Assembly: GCA_038503035.1 (NCBI GenBank)
Contig: JAVSML010000028.1
Coordinates: 689,464-753,463, forward strand
Source of the DNA: Crocodylus rhombifer
Taxonomy: Eukaryota; Chordata; Crocodylia; Crocodylidae
Reading direction: 5' to 3'
DNA length: 64,000 bases
Part shown: positions 1 through 11,765 of the stretch, one piece after another
Layout of the letters: every line of letters begins with the position of its first letter
Position numbering within the stretch: the stretch's first letter is position 1
Translations under genes and position numbers: made by a program
The notes under the pieces: generated by a model
The model's database searches: none
Told to the model about the DNA's origin: nothing
The model's input: only the letters and a program-made list of their open reading frames with translations

Positions 1-959
1 TTAGATTCAATATAAAATGGGAAGTAGATTTTCAGGCCACTCATATTGACTATTTCAAAGTTTTGCTCAGGAACCTGAAGGATCTAGATGTTATACAAGA
101 ATGTAAGTATGATGGAGAAAAATCAGTAAGGAAGTAAACAAAAAATATAGTTGTGATAGAAGATCATAGCATGGAACAGGAGGACATTGCTTCAGACAGA
201 AGAAAGGAAATGAGATGAAAGAGAAAGTAAAGGACAAACAGGGCCAGGCAATGGAAACAGCAGAGAAAAGAGAAGTATGTGCAGGAACAGAAACTCAAGA
301 AATAGAGACCTCCACTATCCAAAATAAAAGGACTAGGCAAGAACAGAAGGAGGCTATGCAGTTCAGAAGGCCAAAAGGACTAGGGAAGAAAAACAAAACA
401 AAAATAAATAGAAAACTGTAAGGAAATGAATTTTTTAAGGAAGAAAAATCAGATGTATTTTGAGAAGATGAAGGAACAAGAGATTTGCAAAAATATTTGG
501 AAAATGACTTATATTGGAGGGGAGGAGACCTATTTTTTTCTTTTTCCATTTTTTCTTTTTTTCCTTCTCAATTACTTGTTTTATTTGCAAGCTCATATTT
601 TTCCATTTTTTCCCCTTCTAAATTCAATTAGGTCAGAGCCCAATTTGAAAACCCTAGTTCCATTTTTTTTTTTTTTTTTTTTCCAGGAATGGGGTTGTAT
701 ATGAACAGTACACAACATATACCACAATGTAAAGCTATTCAGAATATTATGGTCTCTGCACTCTCTCTTCCCTAACAACCTGAATTCTCTTTCTGCCGTC
801 TGGTTCCTTCCATGTCACTGCACCCCAAAATATAAGGCTATGTGGAGAGACATTTCCACCCTTAATGTTGGGCATTTATAAGTAATCTGGACACATCCTT
901 AGGAAGTACACTTTAAGAGCCAATCCAGCTTTGTCTGGGGAATGACAACCTGATATGTG
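1..959. other. FSHR intron 1, no gene; purine-rich stretch and poly-T
   Basis: The segment 180-480 is strongly purine-rich (Lys/Glu-rich chance frames). A 20-bp T run lies at 663-682. No repeat class or conserved gene was recognised. Confidence 0.6.
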
Positions 960-1260
960 CAGAGGTCAGCAACCTATGGCCGGCAAGCTAGATCCAGCCT
1001 GCAAAGAGGTTGGATCTGGCCCACATAGTCCAATCCAGGATGGGGAATCAATCTAATGGCGGTGCACTGTACCATCTCTCCACCCTGTAGTGTTCCCTGC
1101 TGCTGCAGAGTCTGCAGCTCCACAGCATTTGAGTTTATCCTTGCTGCAGAGGGGATAGGAATCTGACAGCCAGCCCTTCAGCATGTAAGAGGTGGAGACT
1201 TCTGGTGCACAGCCAGGTTGTAAGCTCCAGCCCATGCCTTCAAAAGGCTGCTGACCCTTG
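960..1260. mobile_element. hAT-type non-autonomous DNA transposon, about 300 bp
   Basis: Terminal inverted repeats CAGAGGTCAGCAACC and (reverse complement) CAAGGGTCAGCAGCC bound the unit. The flanks gatatgtg (952-959) and gttatgtg (1262-1269) agree at 7 of 8 bases with a 1-bp offset at the right edge. An 8-bp duplication and CAGRGG-type termini are hAT hallmarks. The interior has no transposase frame. Confidence 0.78.
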
Positions 1261-2310
1261 TGTTATGTGCATTCTTAAGTTTTAAGATGATGTCCTGAGC
1301 TGATTTAAGTTACCCATCATTTTACCATTGACTTCATCAGGTCTTGGATTTCACCGTCTGAATCCCTTTCAACTTCAAGATCACCTAACACTGACTGAGA
1401 TTCCCTCTGGTGCTTTGGGTTTATGTACTGCTTCTATTTCTCCATGTGATAGCAATGATTTACCTGCGACACAAAGTTGTTCTGTTAACTAAAACACTGG
1501 GTGTGTGAGATGCAAGCTAAAAGGTATGTGCAGGGACGGAGCTAGCAATGAGAAGCCTGTGAGATCAAATGTTAGTCGCCCGAGACCTGGTGTGTGGTGA
1601 GAAAAAAAGAGGGAGCCTTGAAGCCTGAAAAAGTTTGTGGGGTAAGGTAGAAGCTGGAACCCAAGTCCCCACTCTGCTGACTATAATATGAAATCAGTCC
1701 CATTTTCCGAGGAATCACACATTCACCAGTATTATTCAGTAACTTTCTTTCATGATGATATTCAACACTAAATTCTTCAACAATATGAATTATTTCATAG
1801 CTTCATTTACTGATCTGCTATGACTTCTCCTGACGCATTGATCTTGTAGAATTAAAACATTGTATCTTAGTGTTCATTGTCTGTTCTTTTTTTAATATTG
1901 AATTGTATTATCTACATCTGTCATACCACCAAAGGTAGCCATCATACTAGAAAAGGAAGTCCTATTGCTAATCAAAATGTGAATATTGCCAGTAGTGTAT
2001 TTAAAGTTCTACTATAATATTTTGGAAAAGCATCTGCATACTTCTTTTTCATGTCCTTGTGATGAGGTATTTAGTAGAATTTGCAGATTCATGGGAATCT
2101 GACAGGCCACACTATAAGTGTATTTGCTATAGCCGCAAAGTTGCGACCTCTGTGCTGTAAAATGTGGACCTTAGCACCTGAAACATCCCAGCCCTGCACT
2201 TGTGTGCTAATTTCAAAAGGACATGTTGAAAGCCTCTAACTGGGTTGGGTGGAATTTAGGCCCACAATGGATCCCATTTCAGCAGTTGCAAAACTATATA
2301 GGCACCTAGG
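1261..2310. other. Intronic DNA without recognised features
   Basis: AT-rich sequence with no open frame of note and no repeat identified by eye. Confidence 0.6.
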
Positions 2311-3400
2311 GCATGTCTAGACAGAATGGGGGTGCTAAATTAAAGTGGTAGGTTTTATAAAACACTGCTTCAATTTAGGACTGATAATATCTCCATGTTG
2401 TGCACATACCCTGCTGACTTACTTGCCTCTCTGGTGTGGAGGGGAGGGTGAGCTGCCAGCGGAGCGGAGCGGTCCCTGGGCTGCAGGGGGTGGGGCTGGG
2501 CTGGTATTTCCCTCTAATGCATCTGTACCCCCCCCCCAGTGGCACCCATCCAGAGGCACCCAGCTCAGGCAATTCTGGGTGGCACTGCAGCCACAAAGGG
2601 AAGCACCAGGTCCCCATGCAGTTCAGGCAAGTTGCCACTTTTTTCTTGGGCAGAGCTGCTTTCCCAGGCTGCTAGAGCCCAGTGCTTCACTCTGTGGCTG
2701 TAGAATCAAGTCATTTAAGGCGCATTACATCGCTGAAGTTCCTACAGTGGCTGGAATTAATGTGCAATATGCCACCGAGGTATGCAGACACCAACACCAT
2801 TAAAGTGGTGCAAAAGCATTTAGCCCACTTTAAAATGTCATGTGTGCATGCCTCTCGTTTCATTTACGCATGGCCCTATATTCAGGATGCCTAGGTAGAT
2901 TCCCATTGCACTGCTGTGATCCAGATCACTCTAGGGGCATATTCTGATGAATGCACACATGCAAGGGTGCAGGTTGTTACTGCTATTTGTCCCACAGTAA
3001 ACCTGCACCCTTGCATGTGTGCATTCATCAGGATATGCCCCTAGAGTGCACACCCCTGTATGTGTGCTTCAGCGCATGGCAAAATGACCCACATGGGGTA
3101 GGGGAGGCTGGGGCCAGCACCTGTGTCCCAGGTGCACCCCAGGGCACCTGCAATGCAGAGCCAGCCACTCAGAGCCTGGCTATTAGCCAGAGCATGGCTC
3201 TGGCCAGCCAGACTCCCTTTCTGGCAGCACATGCTGCTGCTGCAGGTGCCACACCACTTTTTTTTAACAGCAACTATTTTTGATACATGGATCTCCCAGT
3301 GTCAACCCCTCCCACCCTGCTGGAAATAAACAGCTCGATGAATGAGTGCACGTGGGCTGTGTATGTTTTATGACACCTTAAACAGCTTTAAGGCACCACA
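2311..3400. repeat. GC-rich foldback repeat (family also at 6960, 14340 and 18060)
   Basis: This region of unusual composition contains internal palindromes and shares motifs with other GC-rich units in the window. For example, a palindromic agccagagcatggctctggc near 3188-3207 recurs at 18215-18240. The left part has a gggcatgtctagacag motif like the 'tgtctrcacatg' edges of the sister copies. It is probably a non-autonomous DNA transposon of unresolved superfamily. No reliable terminal repeats or target duplication were identified. Confidence 0.5.
2927..3048. repeat. Near-perfect long hairpin, arms about 50 bp
   Basis: The left arm (2927 to about 2976) starts cactctaggggcatattctg and the right arm (about 2997-3048) is its reverse complement. 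One mismatch (2945) and a small indel near the loop are visible. The loop is about 20 nt. An RNA of either strand would form a long stem of pre-miRNA-like size. It sits inside the GC-rich foldback repeat. Confidence 0.88.
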
Positions 3401-3574
3401 AACTGCAAGTGCATGCTTGTTGGTACGTGGCCTAGGCGGTATTTAAAGTCTGCCCAAGCCTCTGATTCCTTAGCATGTCTGGCTCTGACAGCATGCATTC
3501 CTGCTTATTACAAAATAGCTACATCTACATCTTTAGCCACAGCATGGGGTGGTGGTGGGGCCACCCATCTTTTG

Positions 3575-3715
3575 CCCAAAAGCCTTGTTAGTAGAGCAAT
3601 TACCTAGGACGTAGGAGGCTTATATATATGCCTGAGGTGACCCAAACTCACATCTACTATTGCCCCAGGGCTTTGGGCCAGGTTCAGGAGAGTCTTCCAC
3701 TTCCCCTCCTGCTGA
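3575..3715 (+). repeat. Possible tRNA-derived SINE fragment
   Basis: The run ttagtagagcaattacctag followed by gacgtaggagg resembles the A-box to anticodon region of a tRNA-derived amniote SINE. The match is partial and no B box is clear. The assignment is tentative. Confidence 0.3.
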
Positions 3716-3719
3716 CGTT

Positions 3720-4788
3720 GGACTAGGAGGCAGTCAAGAATGCAACATTCATGAGATCAAAAAAGCAAGAATTGTTTCTGTTTTTCAATTGATTTCTGTC
3801 TCACAAAATGCATAAATTGTCTGGAAACACAGATCACAATTTCTTCCTCCAAAGGGAGTACCTTCTTCACTGAGTCCCTTTGTTTGCTCTCCTTGCCCCA
3901 CTGATCTTGCTTTGCTGGCTGCCAGTGGCCCACCTTCCCCAGGAGAGAGAGAACAGAACACAACCTAGACTGGCCTGTTGGTTAGGGCCCCCCACAAGGA
4001 AGATGTGGGTCTACTTTAATAGGCCTAAGATCATTTTAAACAACTGAAGATCCTGTCAGTGAAGTGATATAGGTGTTACTTCAGTCAGTTGGTATAGATT
4101 GACTTTTGTGCCCCAAATACATTGTTTATCAAAGACATGCTCTATTTTTCATAATGGTTTATTAGTTTTGTCCTGTGAGAAGCATGTACCTTTGTGAAAA
4201 TAGTCACATTCTCCCCCACCCCCAAGACTTTGACCTTTCCAGACAAAGGCTGTAAATTATTTCACATTCTGTGCCTATGGTCTGATTAGACTGCTCTCTG
4301 TAGCAGTGAAATTTAGGTGATTAAAATTGACCTATAACTTGATATAAGCTTAGAGTCGAGCCTGAATTTCACACAAGGTCTGAGAATACAGGACATGATT
4401 CTTCCTAATTGCCATGCAACTACATTAGCTATAATAAGGAGCCCAACTGACATCTTTACTCAAGCAGAGCTCCCTTTGATTCCTGAGATCTGTAGATCTC
4501 AGAAAACAAAATTTTTGATTGTTTGCTATTGCTTAATCTTTCACCCAAACAGTTTTTATTCTCTTTAGAGGCTGATACTGCAAGATAAAATTGGAAAACT
4601 CATTCATTTTCTCTTTGTGCATGGGATATTTGTTGATACCTAGAATAAGACCTGTATGTTGTTTATTGTCATGATCCCTGTTGTGTTTTGGAGTTGGCAG
4701 CATGTCATAATAATTAGCCTACAAAAGAAAATAATTATACTAATATGACATGTGTGTCACATTGAAAAGTCCATGTTATGATGGGGGC
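3720..4788. other. Intronic DNA without recognised features
   Basis: No gene or clear repeat is seen. A small palindrome gatctgtagatc lies near 4488-4499. Confidence 0.6.
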
Positions 4789-6128
4789 AGACAAGGTTCT
4801 TTGGGTAAATCCAATATCTTTTATTAGACCAACTGAAATAGTTGGAAAAATTCTTATTTGAAAGCTTTTGTGTACGATTACCCTTTGTTAGGCAGAGGAA
4901 GCATCCCAAGATGGTCTGTGCTCTTCCTGGATGGAGTAGTAAAGCAGCCAGAGGGCAGTATTAGGGCTGTGCAAAACAGCAGCATTCCACTTCGACATCT
5001 GTTTCAAGGTTTCAACAGAACAGTTTTTCAAGTTTTGTTTCAATTAAAAAACACTGTTCCATTCCAATTCATTGAAACGGTTTTGTTGTTTTGACATTTT
5101 GATCAGGCTGGGGAAGCACTGTGATTGGGCTGGGGAAGGGAACTCAGCCCAGCTCAGTTGGGTTCCCCTCCACACCCTGATTGTAGCGCTGAGGAGGGGA
5201 ACTCAGCTGGGCCGCTTCAAAACTCAAAAAGTTTTGAAACTTTTGAAATGTTTCAACTGTCCTCATTTCAAGGCTGTTTCGAATCTCGCCATTTTATTTC
5301 AGGATTTCTCTGTTTTTGAGCTCAAAATGAGCTCAAACAGTGTCAAAATGAAACAGCCGGTGAAATTTCTCACAGCCTTAGTCAGTATGTATGTGAGAGC
5401 CAGTCAGTTAAAATGTAAATTGGGTTGGTCAATAAGTGAGAGACAGGTGTGGGGGAGGAAGGGAAATGAATGCAGCTGTAGTCAAAGGATGAAGTTGGGA
5501 GAGAGAGAATGAATATGGCTGGTAAAAAGTGGAGGGTATACCTGGGGAGTCACATGTCAGGCAGATTATGGTGTGTCATAAATCCAATTTCTATATTTAG
5601 TTCATGATTTTTTGTGTCCAGAAAATTGATGAAGTGAAGTTCATAGGCTCGTCTGTGAAAGGTGTTTTGTAAATTCCCTTTGAGGATTAGAACTGAGAGA
5701 TTGGAGAGAGAGTGGTTTCCTTGTGATAAATGTGCCCCTCACAGGTAATTGGGTATTCTTGTCTTTGATAGATTTTTGATATGTGTTCATTCTGGTATTC
5801 AGTTGTTTGGTTTCTTCTAATATTTTCATCAGGCCATTTGGTGCGCTAGATAAAATATATTACATTTCTGGAGGTGCAGGAATACTGATGGTTCTGTAGG
5901 GTGTAGTAATTGTGGGGGTGGTGATGTGTTGGCAGGTTTTATATTTCTTGTCATGGCATGGTCTGGATCCATTTGGTGTGTTTTAGCCTGTAGGAAGTTT
6001 GCTTCTGGTAATGAGGTTGGTGAGACTTAGTGATTGTTTAAAGGCTAGGATGGATGGTTCTGGGAAGATGTCTTAAAGAATTGGGTCTTCTTCTGGTATA
6101 GGTTGCAATTGTTTGAGGATTTTCGTAT
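4789..6128 (-). mobile_element. Antisense Penelope-like element fragment with GIY-YIG region
   Basis: Read on the minus strand, the 5520-6128 part carries decayed but ordered landmarks of a Penelope-like retroelement C-terminal half. These are a Cys-rich PCHDKKYKTCQHI segment (about 5900-5960), a CTSRNVIYFI block typical of the linker to the GIY-YIG nuclease (about 5850-5880), and an FINFLDTKNHELNIEIGF block (about 5570-5640). At 4789-4870 is a terminal module with ttttattagaccaact and aagcttttg, found again beside the copy at 20.1 kb. A hAT element (4962-5380) splits the two parts. All frames are broken. Confidence 0.8.
4962..5380. mobile_element. hAT-type element, 419 bp, inserted in Penelope-like fragment
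   Basis: The termini are TAGGGCTGTG on the left and (reverse complement) TAAGGCTGTG on the right. The flanks ggcagtat (4954-4961) and gtcagtat (5381-5388) match at 7 of 8 bases. The interior is rich in palindromic ttttgaaac motifs. No transposase is encoded. The 8-bp duplication and TARGG ends support hAT rather than Harbinger, although a 3-bp TTA can also be read at the edges. Confidence 0.8.
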
Positions 6129-6133
6129 CTATG

Positions 6134-6914
6134 TGTAACAGGGCCCCGACTGAGACCCTGTTACTAAAGGAACAGGGGCAGCTGAAGACAATTACAATGT
6201 GGGGGTAGGCGCCCACAGAGAACCAATGAGGCCCAGACCTGAAAGATAAGAGGGAGAGAAGGTGAAGGAGAAACTGCCTTTGGGCATAAGAGAACAAGCT
6301 TGGGGTTAATTGAGAACCCAGGAGAGGAAAAGTGGAAAAGGATTCTGACCTGGGATACTGGAGACAGCCATGAGGTTGGGACTTCAGAAGACAGGCCAGA
6401 TACAAGACGGATGACTGCCCAGGTAATTGAGCTGCATTTTGGTGAGTGCGGGGAGAAGCAGAGTCACGCTGAGAGCTGGAGCCGCAGCCGGCATTAAGGA
6501 TCGGGGAGGCTACACCTAACTGAAAAGACAGCGGGGAGGGACGACCCCTGCCCAGACCCCTAAAGAGTCCAGGGAAGCCAGAACCCATCCCGAGGAGGGA
6601 GAGACACTGAGGGTCAAGAGAGCAAGCCCCGACTGTGGGAGAGCCACAGAGCCTGCATGCCGGCTGCTGGAGAAAGACTTAGGCAATGGCTGTAATGAGC
6701 CGCTAATGAGATAATTAGCAGCAGATACCAGGACTTTGTGCGGTACTTACCGATTGTATTAGTGGACCGGGATCAACCTGGAGACTTGGGGGGGGCCAAA
6801 ATCGGTCTGTCGGACTGCTTCCTCCTCCAAAGGTGGTTCCTGTGAATAATAGAAGAGAAAAGAGCTGAATAAATACACCTGTGTTATACCTGATCCAGCG
6901 TGGTACTTCCTACA
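6134..6914 (+). mobile_element. Probable solo LTR, sense
   Basis: The unit starts TGTAACAGGG and ends CTACA, the TG...CA layout of LTRs. It has a polyadenylation signal AATAAA at 6868-6873 near the 3' end. The first 30 bases can fold (GTAACAGGG pairs with CCCTGTTAC). The start resembles the reverse complement of the right edge of the LTR at 32023-33498 (TGTAACAGAC). No clear target-site duplication and no internal region are present. Confidence 0.5.
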
Positions 6915-6954
6915 GGTACTCTCTCAAATATTTCTCCCTATTTCTATTAAAATC

Positions 6955-7350
6955 CAAGTCATGGCAGGTGAGATTCAAGAGGCTTGGGTGGGGTACTCTG
7001 CGCGGACCTGCGGACACTACTTATATGCACAGCAACTGTCTCCTGGCCCCATATACATCAGGTCCCATCCCAATGTGCACAGGACCTGGAGACAACTGCT
7101 GCTGCAGCCAGCAGAACTCTCTCGGCCCTGTGCAAATCAGGTCTGGCCCCCATAACCCTCACCAGCCCCCAGGCTACCACCTGGGGGAGCCTGGTGCTCC
7201 CCCTGGATGCTGCACAGCGGCCAGAGCAGGGTGAGACACATCTGTTCCCAATAGGGTGCACATGGAGACATGTTCCCAGGGAAGGCTTACTGCACAAAAT
7301 GTAATGCACGGTAAGCCTGAAATACATTAAGTGCATGTGTAGATGCACCC
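6955..7350. repeat. GC-rich repeat, foldback family
   Basis: A GC-rich block ends in ttaagtgcatgtgtagatgc. This edge motif is shared with 14440-14470 and 15100-15125. It includes an inverted pair around aaggcttactgc and gtaagcct near 7286-7318. It is most likely another member of the foldback repeat family. No gene is supported despite long frames on both strands. Confidence 0.45.
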
Positions 7351-10300
7351 AGTGTACTCCTAACCCACTATCTTCCCCAAGTCAGGGTAGTGACTGATCA
7401 CTGTCCTAGGTCTGTCAGATACCTTCATGATGACATTCTTCCAGGACAGTGAGACCCTGCAGTTCAGCCAATTTGGTGAATACTGCAGCCCACAAGTCCA
7501 TGGTTTAACCATGAAGTGTAGCTCTGCTTCTAGGACAGTGTGATAAGAGGAAATACAGTCTTTGAAAGAAATTTCCTGGCCATACATATTGTAAAGGCCA
7601 AAGAACTACAAAGCATAGAAAACCAACCAAAAAAAATCTAGATCTTGCCCCCCACCCCATCCTGTGAATTCTGAGATTGATTAACCAACTCCAGGAGTTG
7701 GTTAACATGGGTAAACTAGACTTCCCATCCTTCCTCCTTTTCATGTTTGGACTGCTCAGAAAAGTTCTGTCTTACTAAAATGAGCCATCCGTTTTCTGCC
7801 CATGTTCTCCAATTGGGGAAATTCCTGGCTCCTGCCCTTCATCTCTTGCTGAATCACTATTGACACCGAAGCTAGGAAGAGACATGCAAAGATTCCAAGA
7901 CAAAATTGATCTAAGTTGCATGGTTTTCTGTAATCAGTGTAGTTTAGTTCAGCAGCAACCAGAGCACACATTTGCTGGGGGAGGCAAATCTTAGACCAAG
8001 TACCACCATTTTTAACTGGTCTATGTGTGCTGAACTTCTGTTATGAGTATAGACTGGTTTCCAATCACTTATACCAGCAAAAGTGTAATGCCTGTACCCG
8101 CCATGACAGCCTTCTCTGAGGCGCACCACATCCCAGCATAAGTGGAACAATGTCTAGAATAGACTGCCTTCGTTAGTGACCAGCTGTCTTAACACAACAC
8201 TGAGGTAAGGAGAGGTCACAATTTCACACAGGCCGAGTCTGAAGTCTGTAAAAAACAGCTCCCACACCACCCTGCATTTGATAGTTCTTCTGTCCTGTAC
8301 CAGCCCTTGGCTGTAAGGCCTAAGGATAAATGGGCACAAGAAATTTGCTTGTATAAACAATGTAAAATGGGGTCTCTTCTCCAGCTATTGAACCTAATAC
8401 TGTACTTAGGCATGTAGTTCTTATGCAAGTTGTTCCCCTGAAGTCAACATACTAATGAGGTGCGCAAGATCATAGCCTTCAAAGTTTACTTGACTTCTCT
8501 TTACCTTCCAGCCTCTACTGCTTTCCTCCTTCCCAGTTTCCCGTTTTTAAATAAATCTAAGATTTTTGTCATGATTCTACAGGCAGAAAGCCCTGTCTGC
8601 CAAAAAAGCATCACCTCTCTTTCCATGCAACCATGAGATAAAAGTTTTAAAATATATTTTTTTAAAATGGAAGAATACCATTATTCCAGTTAATAATTTG
8701 AGCTATCAGACAGTCATCAGGAAACTTGGCAAAATTAGAAAAATGCTTCATGCTTTCGAGAGCAGCACATTACACTCTCTGAGGGGAGGAATTTTGTCTA
8801 TCTCATTAAATGGACAACCCCCATCCAACCCCCTAAGAAATGCTCCAGAGAAATGGAATTGAAATAGTCTGTTATTAAACCCAGATTAAAAATAACAAAA
8901 TGTCAGTGGAACTCTCTGCTTAAATTCTCTGGACATGAAGAGGGGCAGGATAGTTTATGTATTGGTATTAAACGTGTTTTCAATGAAGCTCAGAAAGTGT
9001 GGGCTTTAGAACAAGAGTTTATGTTTGGAAATGGAGGTGATAGGAAACATGTTTTGTTCAGAGCCAGATAAGAGAGCTACTGAGGTACTATGTGCCCATT
9101 CCAAACATAGCGTGAAAGTGGGGAGCCAGCAAGATGAGGACAGGCCAAACTTTTTGCTTTTTCCTTGCTTTGAAAACAAAATCCATACTGAGAGAAGCCT
9201 GAGGGGGGAAAAGAAAGTGAGACCTGGTATATTCTACATGCTGGTGACCTAGAGGTGGAGGAGGATAGTGAGGATGAGGGTGGCCATATATTCACTTCTT
9301 TGTTTTTCATATTTGATAAAAGAGACAAGGTCAGCAGGAGGGGGAATAAGGAGAAGAAGAGATTGCTGTCTTTTAAGTGAAATATTTCCAACACTAGGAA
9401 CTTGAGTGAGAGACAGAAAATATTCAAAATCCTCTTTTATTTAGTTTGAGACAAGACAGCCAAATGTTAGGTTTAAAATCTAACCTTTTTTTTTTTTTTA
9501 GCTACACTGCTTTCCAGCCTATGTCTTTCTTATAGAATATTCAAAACACGGGTATTTATTAAGACATGAGCCTGGACCTGGACACTCTCCCACAGCTCTG
9601 TCTTTTTCCCCAGCACCCCATGCTTTGGGGGAAGTAAGATCTGGATTCTAAATTCAAACTTCAGGCTTATCTCTGATTATTCCTTCTTCCTCCCCCCTTC
9701 CCACCCCCACCTTTCTCCCAAGGCATATGCATGAAAGAGAGTTCACATCAAGTGGGATGACATTCAGTATGGACACCTGCATGTCACAAGGCATGACAGA
9801 CACTGCAGTACTATCAATGGAATTTAAAACCCCAGCCTCTGCTCCAGCTGGGGAAGAATTTCCCTTGCTGGTTTCTCCGGCTCCTTCAAATCTCCACCCT
9901 GCCTCAAGAGAAGAGCATAGGACAGTGGTGCCCAAAACACAGCTGGACTCTCATTGTTTTCTGCTTATGTTTTCAGCTTGAGAGTATCCAGCCATAATCT
10001 GCTCTCACGGGGGCCACTTATCTCCTAGAAAGAATATCTCTGGAGGTACGAAGACATTGGAAAGAATAGGATCTCAGAACAAGACATCCGTAAAGACAGC
10101 AGTGCTAGAGAGTTCATCCTGAAGAGCGGCACTGTGCTTAAAGACTGAGGCAGCAGGATTCCTTTAGTAAAACGAGCAAAAACACTCAGAAGCATTACGG
10201 GAGGTAATAAAATACATACAGAACATGAATGAGAATGATAGTAGTCAAACAAAGCATATCCCTTACTGAAAATATCTCCTTCTGACCATTAATTTTGGAT

Positions 10301-10845
10301 CCAAATACTAATTTAGGGCAAGACTAACTGTACTAGGAACTATGATTTCCTGCTTGGGACATGTTACTGCTATGATACTTGGAATAACACACTATTAATA
10401 TCATCACTATGGAATTTTTACAAAGCAAATTCTTCAGTTCATTAAAGGATCGTTGTCAACAGTCCCTGCCAAAAGAGAACTTCCAGTTCCACAAACATTT
10501 CTGCTTAATCTTTCCCACATAAGTAATTCCACTGAATTCAGTGAAACATATGATGTGACGAACTTTACACATGTATAATTGTTTGGAGGTTCAAACCTTC
10601 ACATGGTAACAAGGGGTAAGAAGGCTACTTCAGTTAAAAAAATAGTTATTACTTGTTAATCCCAAGGAATTAAATATGTTCTAAATACACTACTTATACT
10701 TAATATCAAGATTAATCATAATAAATAGGAGGGGAGACAGGAAATATTCTGTTTTTAAGTCTATAACACTTCAATAGTGTCCTGTTCTAAGAGACTCTGA
10801 AAGGGCTTTTATGAATGTTGATCAAACAGGTCTCAAACTTGATAA
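7351..10845. other. Intronic DNA, mostly unique
   Basis: Apart from the short repeat at 8012-8090 and a T run near 9487, nothing was recognised. Minus-strand frames at 7505-7971 were examined and matched no known family. Confidence 0.55.
8012..8090 (+). repeat. Short dispersed repeat, copy 1 of 3
   Basis: The sequence aactggtctatgtgtgctga followed by acttctgttatg aligns with 56221-56302 and, in reverse complement, with 45499-45573. The class is unresolved. The three copies share order over about 75 bp. Confidence 0.6.
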
Positions 10846-10962
10846 ATAGGTAAGTATAACTATCCATTAGCTGAACTGGAATTCTTAAGACAAGTACTTT
10901 TCCCAAGTTACACAGTGGCATAAAGCTGTAACAGAGCTGGGAAGAGACTTAGAGTAGAAGCA
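10846..10962 (-). repeat. MIR SINE fragment, antisense
   Basis: The + strand contains a core like ttcccaagttacacagtggc preceded by a purine-rich segment, and then acagagctgggaagag. This is the reverse order of the MIR core and 3' end (ancient tRNA-derived SINE). It is strongly diverged. Confidence 0.6.
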
Positions 10963-11230
10963 GCTATCACATTTCTACCACGATAAGAAGTTTTATGGAT
11001 GCACAAAGGCCAAGCAAATGGATATCCATGTCCCCTGTCTCACCACAAATGCCCAAAATCTGTGGGCATAACAAAGGTGGTATCAATATATGCCACTATT
11101 TAGCATCAGACATCTGTTTGCTTAATGGCATGAGAGCATGGGCAGCTTGGAGCTGCTGATGCTCTATACCCACCCCAGGCAGATATTCTGGAGGTTTGAG
11201 GGGCCTGATCCTGTGCACCTTTGGGATTTT

Positions 11231-11420
11231 CAGCTTTCCCCTCTTACAGAGACATGCCCCAGGGAAGCTTAGGGCACATCTGGGGTTCCCCTGCTTACAG
11301 AGCTGCACCCCCTGGAATCTCTAGGGCACATCTCTGTAAGTAGGGAAACCCTGACTTTCCCCACCTAGAGAGACACCTCAGAAATTCCCTGGGGTCCGTC
11401 TCTGTAAGAGGGGAAAGCTG
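11231..11420. repeat. Foldback repeat with perfect 22-bp arms
   Basis: Bases 11231-11252 (starting cagctttcccctcttac) are the exact reverse complement of 11399-11420. The complementarity continues inward with mismatches to about 40 bp per arm (ccccagggaa pairs with ttccctgggg). Between the arms are related units containing ctagggcacatct. No duplication of flanking DNA was recognised. Confidence 0.85.
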
Positions 11421-11579
11421 GGCACATGCTTCTCAGGTTTGAGGGTCCCAGTCCTGTGCAGGAAGAAAAACTTTACATGTAGTAGGTGGGTAGGTATGAA
11501 TGCCTGCTGGTTGAATTCCCTAAATAATGAAGTACAAAATCATGGCTTTATTACTTTATAATAATTACACACTCTACCA

Positions 11580-11757
11580 CAGGAGTTTTCAACCTTTTTT
11601 GGTCAGTGTGCCCCCAGCGGCCAGTCAACAAGTGAAACCAGAAGTTCCAGCAGTGAAACCAGAAGTGCCAGCAGCCTCTCCACTCTGCTGCCATGTACCC
11701 CTTGGGACCTTCTAAAGTACCCCCAGGGGTATGCATACCCCTGGTTGACAACCCCTG
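11580..11757. mobile_element. hAT MITE, 178 bp
   Basis: The inverted termini are CAGGAGTTTTCAACC and (reverse complement) CAGGGGTTGTCAACC. The flanks ctctacca (11572-11579) and ctctagca (11758-11765) agree at 7 of 8. The right edge (reverse complement CAACCAGGGGTATGCATACC) closely matches the left edge of the 1.35-kb element at 20476, so they belong to one family. A gtgaaaccagaagt motif is duplicated inside at about 11630-11670. Confidence 0.85.
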
Positions 11758-11765
11758 CTCTAGCA

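Noticed and set aside
215..421. Lys/Glu-rich 68-codon frame
   Set aside because: Purine-rich low-complexity DNA gives such translations by chance. There is no splice or promoter context.
4962..5380. Harbinger-type element with a TTA target duplication
   Set aside because: TTA can be read at both edges, but the longer 7-of-8 match of 8-mers and TARGG termini fit hAT better.
7360..7971. Minus-strand frames with hydrophobic stretches (7505-7744 and 7756-7971), considered as a processed pseudogene
   Set aside because: Joining the frames gave no family I could recognise, stops interrupt them, and no poly-A tail or target duplication was seen. A translated search would settle it.
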